From positions 199,501 to 263,500 of the forward strand of contig JAPTOF010000021.1 in the NCBI GenBank assembly GCA_028554755.1: a DNA stretch of 64,000 nt, read 5' to 3'. Positions within the stretch are counted from its first letter, which is position 1; every line of letters starts with the position of its first letter. A model generated the notes under the pieces. It was not told where the DNA came from and searched no databases. It was given only the letters and a program-made list of their open reading frames with translations. Shown one piece after another: positions 23,173 through 34,944 of this stretch. Origin of the DNA: Cordia subcordata. Lineage: Eukaryota > Streptophyta > Magnoliopsida > Boraginales > Cordiaceae. The translations under genes and the position numbers were made by a program.

Positions 23173-24150
23173 TGAGCAAAAAGAGAAGAGAGGGTTTCTA
23201 TATGTTAAGCCCTTTTTGCCAGATAGAATGGCTTACCCTTCTTTGTTGTACTTTGGGCATATTTATAAGACATTCCTTGGGACACGTAGGCCTATAAAAG
23301 ATGTCATCATACTTGGCGCGTGAATAGAGCAAATCGGGTATTGGGCATTGGGATACCCTTAGAGGTCGAGATCTCACTGAGATGCCCTTAGAGGTCGGGA
23401 TATCACTAAGATGCCCCTAAAGGTCGAGAATGACCTTGGGATCGGGATAGCCATGGGATCAGGATCGATCTTGGGGTCATAATTGATCCTTGAGATCAAT
23501 AGGATGTTTGGGATTAGGATGATGTCTTGGGGTTAGGGTGACATTATGCATCAAGATTGACCTTGAGATCAAGATTCACCTCACACGTGACCATATTTGT
23601 GTAATGCAGCCGAGTTAGATCGGGTTAGGGGAAGGACATAGCTCGATCCCCTATTAGTAGCCCCTTTAGTTGTGGTCGTACGTAGGACTTTAACTAGGTT
23701 GAGCGCTACTAAACCACTTTGTTGATTGTCCGCTCTCTTACATTGTCATTCTCCTTAATTTTACTCTGATAATGAGCATCATCTAATTCATATTTCTTGA
23801 AGAAATTACCAGTAGGGACTTTGTCCAAATTTGCCTTATTTCATGACTTTGAGCCTTTGTTCCTTGTTGTATTTGTAGACTACAAACGTATTAGAAATCT
23901 TTGATATTATCCAATCAGAAACTCTTAGCTTATCTGGACTAGGTGTCCTTAGCATAATATATTTATATATAGAACTCTTAGGTTTGATTCAAGCAGGAGT
24001 ATTCTTTTGACAGATTAAAAATCTTAAGCTTGATGTTAATTATCTTGAGCTGTATAGCTGAAAGGTGCTTCCTCTAAGTAAGACATACTTAGTAGAACAT
24101 ATGTTGGTCGGGCTTACCACATGAAACCCTTTTGTCTGCAGTTATAAATT
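23060..24150. other. repeat-like region downstream of the copia fragment
   Basis: Contains a (GA)n tract (23128-23167) and then 23340-23600 with imperfect short repeats built on GATC and GGGAT words (for example GATGCCCTTAGAGGTCG and GATGCCCCTAAAGGTCG). It looks like part of another transposable element nested at the break of the copia fragment, but no coding signal or termini were found. Confidence 0.45.
23128..23167. repeat. (GA)n microsatellite
   Basis: About nineteen uninterrupted GA units. Confidence 0.9.
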
Positions 24151-25817
24151 GTTTATGACAAAACATTATTATATTTGGAATTCAAATTTAATAACAAATT
24201 ATTTAAATTAAAATTTTGGATTAGGATACTCTATTGCTTACAAATATTTGATTCACTGTTGAGGGATATATTCGACAAATTAAAATAGTTGATAATTGTA
24301 TAAATAGTTGTTAACTATTTTGATAGCTAATAGATGTTGTATCTAGCTATTTTGCTAACTCATTAAACAAAAATATGTCCAATAAAATTATTTGTTGGAT
24401 TAACTGATGAATGCAAAATGGTGTAAAAAGGCATTGATAGAACATTTCTGTTGTTATGATAACTATAATTATTATCACTAGTATTGAAATAAGATAATTT
24501 ATTTTATATTAGATATATGTTTTGTATACTAATATTTTACTATTAAAGCATAATAAAATCAATTTTTTGATAAAACATTTGCATCAATATTATAGAAAAT
24601 ATTTTCAAAGATTCAAAATTTGCTTTGTTAAAGAAAAATGATAAATAAGCTAATAAAAAGCTATACTTTTTAGTATATTTAAAGTGGATAAAATTTGAAA
24701 TTAATGTGTTATCGTTTATTTATATTTATGAAAGAAAAATGTAAAAATGTAAACAGATAATAGAGAGAGTAGAATTGTTAAAAAAAGAAAAATAGAAAGA
24801 GGGCAGAATTGTAAAAAAAAAAAACACTAAAAGCTATTATCACATGTTTACCATTTGAGAAAAGCCAATTGAAGTATTAAAAGCCACATAAAAAGCTACT
24901 TGAACAAATATTTTGCCACACGGCAATAGTTTGAAAAAATAGTGTTTTGACTAGATCTAAAAGCTATTGAATTTTTTTTTTTTAATATTGCTGATAGATA
25001 CCTGAATCTTGCACTGAAATACTATTTTAAATACATACTATTTTATTTACCGATACAATAAAAACTAAAAAATAAATAGTATTTTATCAAAACAATAAAA
25101 AAAAATGAAAATACTAAATATTAGTTAAAAGACTATTGTCAATCAAAAACAATTACTATCCTATTCGCTGTAACCCGTGGAAAAGATGGTTATGGTGGCT
25201 ATTTGATTTCAGACTATTATTTGCTCATAATGGTTATCGTGGCAATTTGGGTTTACACTATTATTTGGCCATAAATAACAATACAATCATATGTTGTAAT
25301 CAATGGAGGCAGTTGTTGGTTAAGGTTATTTATATTAGTTTAGCTATGAAATTTTAATTCAGAGAATAATATCAAAAAATTACTTTTAAACTAGTGATAA
25401 ATAAGTAGACGTGTGTTTGGATAATATGTGCTCATAAGCTACTGATATGTTTAGTAAAGAAATGTTTATAAATAGCAATGGTAGTAAAAATGATTAAAAA
25501 AGACATGTCATTAATTAATGACTAATGAGATACTATTGTAATTTGATTGTCATTTTTAAGGGTATACATATCTTTTTGCTTATTTTGACTACCAGTTTAT
25601 AAGCACCCAAAAAAAAAAGTAGCTCCCCTTCACCTTTTTTATGCCAACTTATAAGCAATCACAAATTGTTTATAAACAACCATAAATTGGTGCACCAAAC
25701 AAGTCAAAATTTTTTTTTTTTGATTTATAAACTAGTTTGACCGGTTTATAAACAAAGCCAAACGGGCTCTTAGTAGTCATAAGTAGTTAACTCGTGAAGG
25801 TAGCAATGTGGTGTGTG
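24150..25817. other. AT-rich transposon-derived intergenic sequence
   Basis: No coding signal. Fragments typical of small DNA elements occur, such as GTGTGTTTGGATAATATGTG at 25411 and, on the minus strand, AGAGCCCGTTTGGCTTTG at about 25755-25772, which may be the two ends of one decayed MITE. No target duplication was found for it. Confidence 0.4.
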
Positions 25818-26082
25818 TCGCCCCCAGGGGCATAGGTGAGTTGGTAAGTGGCCAGGTGATTAGGGTGGAGACACCCTGACAACGCGGGATCGAGTCAGGT
25901 GTGGCGCGATCTACCGAAATATCATGCATTCTTTGGATTTCCACGCCCGTTGGTCCTCTCCCTGGTCGGGCTGCCACTCACGCACATCCCTCGATTTACC
26001 TCCCGCCTGGTTAAGGGGCCTCTGGCCAGGTGGGAAAGGGGTTCTCCTTTGGTTAACCCTTTTGAGAGCAATGTGGTGTGTG
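25802..26082 (+). mobile_element. tRNA-derived SINE with 16-bp target duplication
   Basis: The direct repeat AGCAATGTGGTGTGTG is exact at 25802-25817 and 26067-26082 and encloses a 249-bp body (25818-26066). The body has a box A-like TAGGTGAGTTGG at 25833-25844 (11 of 12 matches to TRGYNNARNNGG) and a box B GATCGAGTC at 25888-25896 (full match to GWTCRANNC), 43 bases apart, as in the pol III promoter of tRNA-derived SINEs. It ends in ACCCTTTTGAG. It is richer in GC than its surroundings. Known family: plant tRNA-SINEs; the specific family was not identified. Confidence 0.88.
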
Positions 26083-26576
26083 ATGTGTGGTGTGTGGCAT
26101 GTGGGTGGGGCTGGTCACAACTCACAAGCAATTACATTCCATTTCCTTTTTTTTTTTCTTTTTGTGCTTTCTTTTTCCTTTTTCATTTCATATTAGTAGT
26201 AGAATGTATTTCATTCTTCGTTTCATATTTGATACTCAACGACGGTCTGGCCAGCTAGTTGCCTAAGCTAGTCAATGTATTTATTATCTTATAAAACACC
26301 CCAAAAAAACTGATATATTCGGGTTGACCTTAAAAAATAATCAGAAAGAGAAAAGTTTTTTTTTTTTTGCAAGTTAAGAAAAAAAAAAAAAGATCGAGCA
26401 TGAATTCTTTTTATGGTCGAAAATAAAATAATACATATGTATATATCAATTAATTCCAGCAGAAGAGTCCGACTGCCCTTCTCTTCTGAAAAAGCAAAAT
26501 ATTAAAAAATGATGCAGATTTAACTTTTACTTTTACTTGCTGCTGATAAGACAGTAGTAGCTCAATAGTACATATA

Positions 26577-26612
<36 letters not shown>

Positions 26613-27582
26613 GATAGATAGATAGAACGATAAATTAAGTACATAAATGTGGAAGCAGAAACAAAGTAGAAAAGCAGTAGAAATAGAAAAACAATAGAAA
26701 AGGGGGGGTGGGGTGGGGTGGGGTGTGAGGTGGATATTTAGCATTGAGTGGTGGCATCTTCTTGAAAATGCAGATACAGATTTAGGTGCAGATGAGAATG
26801 GATTTGATTCATCATCAACTAAACCCAGAAGCAGAGCAGCTAAGCCTGAGAGACTTGTTTACTTTGGGTTAGGGCTTTCAAGGCTCAGGCTCAGGAAGGT
26901 ACACACACACACACTCTCTCTCTCTCTCTCATTGTTATTATTATCAATTGTTTATCTTTTCTTGCTTTTTCCATGGTATTACCATTAATTATAGTAAGAA
27001 GCTGCTACCTACATACATTACCCATCCGCTCCGCTAGTTTCCTCTGTTAAAACGCGTTTCTTTGCTTGGAGACGTTGTCACCACCCACCATTCCACCATT
27101 TTCAGCTTTTTTTACACTTTTTTTTGAAATGAATAATCATCAGAATATCAATTGGAAAAGAAATTGGAGAAATGTTCTTTTGGGACACGCACAATAGCAG
27201 CTCATCTCTTTAATTTTTGGTCCAGGATTCTTTCTACTTTGCAACGGCCTAAAAACAAGCTTCACCCTCCAGCTTCAGCTCGCTTTATCACACTCATGTT
27301 TGCAAAAGCTTTTTGATGCTGTTACCGTTATATTAGGCCTACTATAGAGAATTAGATTCATTCACCTCATCCATCTACCGAGGTGGTCCCCCCAAAACAA
27401 ACACCCACTGATCCTTTTAAGTTTGTAAACCTCAGCCCTTTACTCAATTTGGAAATATCTTTTGGGCAATTTGATTTTCTGGACTGTATCTTCGGGGAGC
27501 TTGTCTCTTGCCTGCTTGTTTGGAACCACCACGTCTTGTTGAACTTGGTTTCTGCTGACTGTTCCAACACTGTGAAGCATCG
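26083..27582. other. upstream region of the DUF1191 gene
   Basis: Holds T- and A-rich runs, a (TA)n/(GATA)n microsatellite at 26587-26626, a G-rich four-run motif at 26702-26723 and (CA)n/(CT)n at 26899-26930. An open segment 26760-26896 ends at a good donor (CAGGAAG|GTACAC) and could be an untranslated or upstream exon; no partner acceptor could be proved. The 5' UTR of the gene starting at 27583 is expected in the last few hundred bases. Confidence 0.45.
26702..26723 (+). other. G-quadruplex-type motif
   Basis: Seven G, then three further runs of four G, each separated by one T. This is a strong four-run motif with single-base loops, about 860 bases before the DUF1191 start codon. Confidence 0.8.
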
Positions 27583-28554
27583 ATGGGACTTCTTGGAAGT
27601 CTCCCGGTGCTTCTCCTCCTAACGTGGCTTTTCTGGTTGCCACTACTAGTCCGAGCTCAGTTGCCTGCATCTTCTGTAAGCTCTGCGCGTGCCCTAGATG
27701 CGCTGCTTCAGGACTATGCTTATCGATCACTTGTTCGACCAAGGACTGGGCTTGTCTATGATGGGACTGTCCCTGCAAATATCACCGGGATCAAGGTTTC
27801 TGCAATGAGGCTTAGGAGTGGTAGCTTAAGAAGAAGAGGTGTCCAAATGTACAAAGAATTTCAGATTCCCATTGGCGTTCTCGAGCAGTCTTATGTCGAG
27901 AGGCTTGTCTTGGTCTACCAGAACCTTGGAAATTGGTCTACAGTGTATTACCCTCTGTCTGGCTATATTTATTTGGCTCCCGTAATAGGGCTTCTTGCTT
28001 ATGATGCTTCCAACCTGTCTGCTAAAAACTTACCTCAGTTGAATATTAGCGCATCTGCTCAGCCTATATCAGTTAAATTCTCTGATGTCAAGTCTGCACC
28101 GCAGGGGTCGCTTGCTCTGTGTGTATCCTTTGATTTGAAAGGTTCAGTAAATTTTAGTAATCTGTTGCCTGACAATATATGTTCAACTTTCCAGCAAGGG
28201 CACTTCTCTATTGTGGTTGAGTCAATTGCCCCTTCGCCTTCTCCATTATCTCCACCACCTGAACAACTCCCCCCACCCGGACAACTCCCGGTGCCAAGCG
28301 GTAAAGGGGAAAAGAATCATTCTAAGGTCTGGATAATAGTTGGATCAGTGTTAGGGGGTGTAGTATTGTTAGTCTTGCTGGGACTTATGGTAGCATGGTT
28401 GCACAAATACAAGCAAAGGAGGAAAATGCAGCAGATGGAAAAGGCAGCAGATGTTGGGGAAGCATTGCATATGACTAGCGTTGGCAGCACAAAAGCGCCA
28501 GCAGCTGCTGTGACCCGGACACAGCCAGCTCTTGAGACTGAATATGTGCCATAG
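27583..28554 (+). CDS. DUF1191 single-pass membrane protein
   Basis: Single coding exon, 323 residues, ATG at 27583 and TAG at 28552. It has a hydrophobic signal peptide (about 1-26, cleavage likely near VRAQ) and an ectodomain with FQIPIGVLEQSYVERLVLVY, NLGNWSTVYYPLSGY and NISASAQPISVKFSDVKSA, which I recognise as DUF1191. A Pro-rich stretch follows (about 215-240, PSPSPLSPPPEQ). One membrane helix (about 249-273) precedes a basic stop-transfer KYKQRRKMQQ and a short cytosolic tail ending ETEYVP. Several N-glycosylation sequons (NIT, NWS, NLS, NIS, NFS) fit a secretory-pathway protein. Its function is unknown. From memory the Arabidopsis counterpart is At3g08600, next to the NDUFA1 gene, as here. 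Confidence 0.93.
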   Translation: MGLLGSLPVLLLLTWLFWLPLLVRAQLPASSVSSARALDALLQDYAYRSLVRPRTGLVYDGTVPANITGIKVSAMRLRSGSLRRRGVQMYKEFQIPIGVLEQSYVERLVLVYQNLGNWSTVYYPLSGYIYLAPVIGLLAYDASNLSAKNLPQLNISASAQPISVKFSDVKSAPQGSLALCVSFDLKGSVNFSNLLPDNICSTFQQGHFSIVVESIAPSPSPLSPPPEQLPPPGQLPVPSGKGEKNHSKVWIIVGSVLGGVVLLVLLGLMVAWLHKYKQRRKMQQMEKAADVGEALHMTSVGSTKAPAAAVTRTQPALETEYVP

Positions 28555-29520
28555 TTCCTGCTGTCTGTTCAAGCTCTCCCTCCACTCACTCGTTTGTAAT
28601 TCTTGTTCAATTGGTGCAGTCAGATGCTGCTCTGATCAAATTTTCGTTGGTGGTGTCCCATTCCTTTGATTCATTCATCTGTAGGCATATGGTTGCAGTG
28701 TGGGTAATAGCGTACTGTTGTGTAAATGATTAATGTGTTACCTGCCACGCAGAGAAACCATTTGTAGTTTATGATTTGTTTTGGTGTGGCTTTAGGCCGT
28801 AGACCGGAATGAGTTGATCTGTGATTAATTTTGCTTGCTTTGCCACCGAGAGAGAATAAAATAGATGGCAATTTTTCTTCCTTTTTTTTTCTGCAAACTT
28901 TGACGATTATACAAATTGATGAAGCTTCAGTTCTGATGGAAGGGTTATTATGTTTATGCGTTATATTTCATCAAGTCATGTGCGGATGAGCTTGCTATAG
29001 TGTTAAGAGGTACGAGTTTAAGATTTTTAAGTGTAAAGGATTGAGCACTTAAAATGTTATCTAATAGTCCAAAAGGAGGAAGGATTAAAGTAGTACTTAA
29101 TTAATGTTGTTGCATAATTGAGTGATGTGAGGGGGTGTGGTAACATTATGTGTGAAGTTGGTGCGTGCGCACATTGTTATGTTCACATGTCATGTGTTGA
29201 TCGCGTCTTGGATGCTCACCTGAGAATAAGAATGAGGTGGTTAACGTGTCCTTTTCCTCTCTGTTTCTCCTCCTCTTTTTCAGGTAGGTAGGCAGGGTTA
29301 AAGTGAGCAATTGCTAAACTACAAAACTTGCTTAAAGTCGATTTGGATCTTTTGCTTCCTTCCCGTGGTTTTATTTTATTTTATTTTATAGATTTAAGTG
29401 GGCATGCTATCCTGGGTGGGGGTTGCTCTCTGTTGAATGAGTGTCGGCAGAATGCTATAATAATTGATTAACTAATATTTTGATCAGTTCGATATCGAAA
29501 AGGATCTCAATAATCTAACT

Positions 29521-29632
29521 TGATTTACATTTATATTTAAGATTTACACCTAATGGGAGCATCTCTACAAATTAACGTGATTTACATTCAAATTTAAGAT
29601 TTGCATCCAATGGGAGCATCTCTATAAATACG
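29521..29632. repeat. two-copy tandem repeat, ~56-bp unit
   Basis: TGATTTACATTTATATTTAA... (29521-29577) is repeated as TGATTTACATTCAAATTTAA... (29578-29632). Both contain AATGGGAGCATCTCTA. Confidence 0.85.
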
Positions 29633-31250
29633 TGCAAGCACCAGTTCTCTAGACCTTCCCAGCAAGCATAACCACTACGTTGTTGTATTTGTGGAGGTTG
29701 TGTGTTTTGGGGAACATCGTACATCGTGGCCAACTTAACAACAAACTCTAGTGATGTGGTTGGTCTACCTGGTATGTGAAAATATCGGCAAGTCTCCACT
29801 TTGTGTGATACTAGTTTACTCGGACCATCAACTATGATTAATCCTAAGTGAGAGTTAGGCGATGTTGCACACAATGAGGGCTATTCAAGAGAAATCTAGA
29901 CCATAACTGTCTTTAAGCCAATTTTGCCGCTTTACCGCATTCAATCCATCAATGTTCAATAGCTGAATTTACTCCATTGACTTCTTTCTAAGAAAGATCA
30001 GAGCTTATACAAAAATCCACTCGTACAAACAGAAACAAAAACTAGAAGTGATCCGTGTCCAGGAATAGAAACTCAAACGCCATTATTTCTGATGATTGCT
30101 TACCCAATTCCCTGCATTATCACAAAAAGAAACATGGATGATTAGCTTCATAACTTGAAAAGAACACGACATAGAAATATTGACTTGCAGGGTCTGCTTC
30201 TGGAACACCGCAGCCCCGAATGCACCCTCTGGTTGCTACCAAAAGAATTTCGCCACTTCTATCTCTTAAAACTAAATCAAAATGCAATGACAACATGAGC
30301 AAATATAGTTGTTACTAATAACACAAGAAGCAAACCATGTAGACCTAAATACCAGGAGTCAAAAATAATTCCCCAAAAACCTGAAGATAAACAGTGAGGA
30401 ACCAACTATAAGACTGGGGTGCATATATGTAATGGAGTCAACCACAGGTCAGCAAGACAAGACTGGTGAAATGGCCAAGCAGGGCTACAACAGCAAAATG
30501 AAGCAAAGAGCACACGAAAACCATCCTACTGAGGCGAAGCAAATGTGATAGGAAGATTCCCAAACATCTCAAGGAGTTCGTGAAGCAAATTCACATGAAT
30601 CAGTTATGAGAACAATTAGCTACAAAAAGCAGAGCAAAGATAGAGGAGAGGCATCCAGAAAATTGTCTTCAATTGTCTTGCTTTTTTTCCAATTATATTT
30701 GTTGTTCCTTGGAACTTCATAGTAGCTTGAGTACTGGTTGTTACTTTTCCCTCAAAATTAATGAGAATCGCCTTCCTCTTTCTTCTCCATAAGTTCTGCT
30801 TGGCAGTGTTAACTACATTATACGTATAGCACAAAACCTGTTGACATAAATTACACTTAATCCCCTAGAGTTATGTGGACCCAATTCCTTTTGCTTTCTC
30901 AATTCATTCACATCTAATTACAAATAGCTAAGCTTGTTAATGGATACCATCACACTCTCATCCCACAATCATGAAAGATCTGACGTTACAAGTCAAATGA
31001 AGCCTGATATATAACTGACTTCTGCTCAACTTCCTTTCTCTTCTCTACGTTCCAGTCCACATTTGACTGGACAAAAGCAACAACCAATCTAATTGCATCA
31101 TGAACAGACCTCGAAAGGCACTCCACAGCTGTACCTCCAATCTTCTCTCCCTGGAGAACAAACAAGAACACGAGATTGAAGGGCACAATAACCACCCCCA
31201 GCAGCATGAATCACAGGGAAGCCCCTGACTGAAACCACATTAAGACGGCA

Positions 31251-31493
31251 ACCTCGACTACACGTACCCATCTTCCACCTAAACTAGAGGTGCACGAGTC
31301 ACGACAACCAATGGCCCTTGCACTGACCACTAGCACAATCATCCACCGGCTAATAACACGTTAATACAAACTTACCTTGACTCCACATACCCATCTTCCA
31401 CCTAAACTAGAGGTGCACGAGTCACTACGACCAATGGCCATTGCAATGACAACTAGAACAATCATCCACCGGCTAAATAACACGATGAACAAA
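31251..31493. repeat. two-copy tandem repeat, 123-bp unit
   Basis: 31251-31373 and 31374-31493 are about 90% alike. Both contain CCATCTTCCACCTAAACTAG and CAATCATCCACCGGCTAA. Confidence 0.9.
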
Positions 31494-32216
31494 CTTCAGT
31501 CCACTTTGGTCCTGATTCTTTTAATTGGTTCGACTCAGATAATGAAAAGAATTAAATAAGGATTATATCCAGATGAAAGCTGATTTAAAAAAAAAAAAAA
31601 AAAACATCAAAACTAATGGAATGCTCCTTTTGGACCATTGCTTACGCATCCAAGTGTGAACCCTGGAGGAAGAACTCCTTAATATATTTATTTCAGTGAA
31701 GTGAATACCAAAGACTTGAATATCATCTTGTGTACATAAGAAATACAGGTTAGCATGGGCCATATATGCAACGAGTAATAAAGTTTTGCTCTAAAAAATC
31801 ATTTTCTTAATTATTGAGAAGCTGATATGGTGTTAGCAGGAGAGACGTACAGAAACCATTAATAACCTTATGAGGGGGGGACACTTGGGTGTGCAAAAAG
31901 TGAGCAAGTACTCCTGATGTAGGAAATGAGGTGGCATAAACCAATATCCCGAATGTTTATAAATGTAGAACCTAATATGATTAATCTGATAAACACCAAT
32001 CCTGAGTTAATAGTCAATAATTAACTTCTCCAATAGGTAAATCAAAGACTAGATACGCCATGGAATGACAACAATGTGAAGCAATCTACACGAAGCTGAA
32101 GTTTAATCGATTAAGCCATCGGAGGTAAATACTTTTTATTTATTAAAAAAAAAAAGTGAATTAAAAAATTAGAAACAGGAAAGAAAAGAAAAGAGAAGGG
32201 AGAGTACCAAGCAGAA

Positions 32217-32552
32217 TCAAGAGGAAGGAGACGAAGGAGAAAGAATCTCCAAGAGCTTCTTGTCCCTCCTTTCCATGGCCACATCCCAAACGTCGTTGCC
32301 TACGTGTTTCGGCTGTTGCAATTGTTTTTTTATTATTATTATTAAAAAAAAAGAAAAAGAAAAAGAAATTAAGAATAGCACATAGGAAAATTGAAACAAG
32401 AAATGAAAAGAAGAAATGGATCTGGAGAGAAAAGAAAAGAATACCCGGCCATGATAGGCTTTGTGGATCTGGTACTGAGCGTTGCCCATAATACACAGCA
32501 TACCTGCTATGATTCCCAAGGGCAGCACTGCTTCCAGCCACACCAATGCCAT
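32217..32552 (-). CDS. NADH dehydrogenase (complex I) subunit NDUFA1 / MWFE
   Basis: Two exons on the minus strand: 32552-32445 (36 codons) and 32312-32217 (31 codons plus TGA), 67 residues, the usual length for the plant subunit. Exon 1 reads MALVWLEAVLPLGIIAGMLC then IMGNAQYQIHKAYHGR: a short N-terminal membrane helix and the family's conserved GNAQ..IH...HGR. Exon 2 starts PKHVGNDVWDVAMERRDKKL and ends in a Ser/Pro-rich tail. The donor is CGG|GTATTC and the acceptor CAACAG|CCG, phase 0. MWFE is an accessory subunit of the mitochondrial inner-membrane complex I arm, needed for assembly in animals. The Arabidopsis gene, from memory, is At3g08610. Confidence 0.95.
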   Translation of the reverse strand: MALVWLEAVLPLGIIAGMLCIMGNAQYQIHKAYHGRVFFSFLSRSISSFHFLFQFSYVLFLISFSFSFFLIIIIKKQLQQPKHVGNDVWDVAMERRDKKLLEILSPSSPSS

Positions 32553-33440
32553 TACACCTCCTCAGATTGATGATTAGACGCCTCCGCAGTTTTCTTCCCT
32601 TTCTTTTCTTTTTTCTCTCTTTATTTTATAATCTCTCTCCTGTCTATGGCTCACCCTTTTACGTTTCTTTTTGCCTATTTTGTTTTATATATATATTCTC
32701 GGAAGGGAGTTAAGAGCTTGTGCCTATTCACCCCTCTCCCCCAGGAATGAACCGGCCCAAGCTCGGGCTTGTCCCTAGCCCACTCTTGGTGATTAATTGA
32801 CTTAAGAGCGTCATATTGGTTGCTCAGGTGACTAGCCTTTATTCAGAGTAACTATGAGATTTTTAACTCTTATGTTGGGTAGTTTTTAACCATAGAGTTT
32901 TGGGTAAAAGTATAGCTGAATGAAATTCATTGAATGTTTGGCATTGTATTTTAAAATTTAAGCTTTTAGTTATTTTAAAAGTAATATCGAATTTTCAAAA
33001 TTATGGAATAGTACGCTTTAGGAAAAAAGAATAAAAATAATAATTGATATAAAACAATTTTTACAAAAGTACAGGTGACAACGATACTCACCCTACCTTG
33101 CTCCGCAATAGTACCATAAGGGTTGGAGCCAATTTTTGCCCAAAAAAAAAGGTCTAATGTGGGTGAGGCCTTTGCCCCTTTGTCAGTATGGGGCGAGTGG
33201 GGGTATGGATTTATTGACCTGACCTTGGTGTATGTGTTTATATGTATTTTTTATTTTTTTTAAACTAACTATATAGCTTTTGTATTATTATAATTATTAA
33301 TATTAAAGAATTTTTTTTAATTTAGTGGCTAAAATTTATCATGCCACTTTGAAAATAAAGTCAAATCTCATAAATAACACTTTGCAAAGTTTATGTGTCA
33401 GGATTGTTTTTTTAATTATTAATACGTAGGATTTTAATAT
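32553..33440. other. promoter side of NDUFA1 and intergenic sequence
   Basis: No gene. A CT-rich stretch at about 32590-32645, likely the 5' UTR or promoter on the minus strand. At 33070-33220 GC-richer text with CAACGATACTCACCCTACCT and later GGGGCGAGTGGGGGTATGGA suggests a small decayed element with inverted ends. Confidence 0.4.
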
Positions 33441-34865
33441 GGTTTTATCCAATTGCTCTACCGCATTGACCTTATTGACCGGTGTCCTCTAAAGGCATGA
33501 TGGAGTTTTTTTATTTGAGAGGGATGGGGATTTGTTTTTGGGGTCAAGAAAATTGCATTCACGAAAGAAAGATTATAGAGTTGCCCAACACCTTGTGCAT
33601 TTACATGTTTAAGTAACAATAAGCTCAAAGATTGTGGTAAGAAACCATTAATTACAAGGTGAATTGCCAATAAGCATATTCCATGTAACCCAATCAACCA
33701 CTACATTGCTAGTTCTCTTAACAACTTTTTATCGAAGTCCTTCAATCTCTAAAACAATCTATTTAACATTCTTCATGACAGGAGCTATCCTCCATGGAAC
33801 GCAACTTCCTTGTGAGGTGATTGCTTTATGAATGACCTTAACATCATTTTCCAAAATGATGTTAGAAAGGTTCATGCTTTTGGCAGAGAAACATGCATTT
33901 CTCACAATAATGGCCTCAACCTCTAATGCATTTGAACAGCGAAACTTCTAGGCATTTCCACCTTGGAATTGTCCTTCGAAATTTCTGGATATCATAGCAA
34001 TAGCTTTTGGCTTTTGGAAAGCTGTATTGGTATTCAGTTTAATGGAACCTTGTGGTAGGCAATGCATATAGCTTGAGTTTCGCCATTCTTTCCAACATCA
34101 GCATGCGTACTTGAAACAGTTCCTTTAGCTTTGCAATATTCTTCGAAACTATGGTTCAAGAGAGACACCACAGAATCAACATTGGTAGGTTGATGCTCAA
34201 TTGTAACTCTATTTCTTTCTTTCCAAATGCTTTAAAAACAAAAGCATAATAATGCCTACACCATTAATTTTTGGTGCCAAGCTTTAACAAAATCCTCCAA
34301 AAATTGCTCAAACAATAAACCCAATCTACCACCATAGAGATGGTCCATCTTATATTGGAAAAGCAATGCAAACCAAAATCGTTTCGTCCATTCACAATGG
34401 AGAAGAATATGCTCGACTGTTTCATAACCATCGTGGCAAACTCGACAAATAAGAGTTTCTTCCATTTTTCTTCGAAATCTATTTTCTTGCATGGCTAGAC
34501 TATTATGGAGGGCTTTCCATAAGAAAAGGGTCAATTTTGGAGAAGCTTTCAACGAGATTGAACTTGAAGGTTGAAACGACCTTCTATCTTAGTTTGTCTC
34601 TAATGATTTAAGGCTCGCTCAATAATCACTCCTCACAGTGAATTGTCCATTATGAGTACGAGGCTAGTACAAGACATCTAAACAATTATCAAGCAGAATG
34701 AAAGTTGCAAAAACAACCCCTTTTGAAGCTTGGTAAAAAATTTGATCAACAAGTGCCAATTTCTATCTTTTCCCCCCCACAACAAACATGTCACTAACCA
34801 TCACTAGTCTACCAGAATGTGATTGAGAACTAAGTGCAAAGGGGTCTCAATCCAAGAGTCATCCC
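33440..34865 (-). pseudogene. 3' end of a LINE (non-LTR retrotransposon) ORF2, decayed
   Basis: On the minus strand, 34856-34560 reads GQFTVRSDY-like text typical of the linker after the reverse transcriptase. 34552-34256 is the zinc-binding (zf-RVT) region: SPKLTLFLWKALHNSLAM, then CRVCHDGYETVEHILLHCEW. About 33990-33480 is an RNase H remnant with ALEVEAIIVRNACFSAKSMN, IILENDVKVIHKAI and VDWVTWNMLIGNSPCN in shifting frames. Several stops are present. The reverse transcriptase core is absent, as expected of a 5'-truncated LINE. Confidence 0.75.
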
Positions 34866-34944
34866 AAATTCGAATAAACTGCCCATAGGGATGGCCTCGG
34901 GGATTTATCCTGATAGTACATATATGATAGTAATAATTTTTTTG

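Larger units (their letters stand above)
28555..32216. other. intergenic region with repeats and unassigned open segments
   Basis: Begins with the 3' UTR of the DUF1191 gene. At 29578-29870 the minus strand is open for 100 codons without recognisable similarity. At 30302-30170 the minus strand reads LHFDLVLRDRSGEILLVATR, faintly like the RNase H start of LINE elements. At 31157-31010 (minus) an open stretch after an acceptor-like CTCCAG reads GEKIGGTAVECLSRSVHDAI and continues to a stop; its origin is unknown. Two tandem duplications are listed separately. No confident gene. Confidence 0.4.

Noticed and set aside
25407..25772. Possible hAT-like MITE
   Set aside because: The ends share only GTTTGG-type words and no target duplication was found, so it is described only within the intergenic entry.
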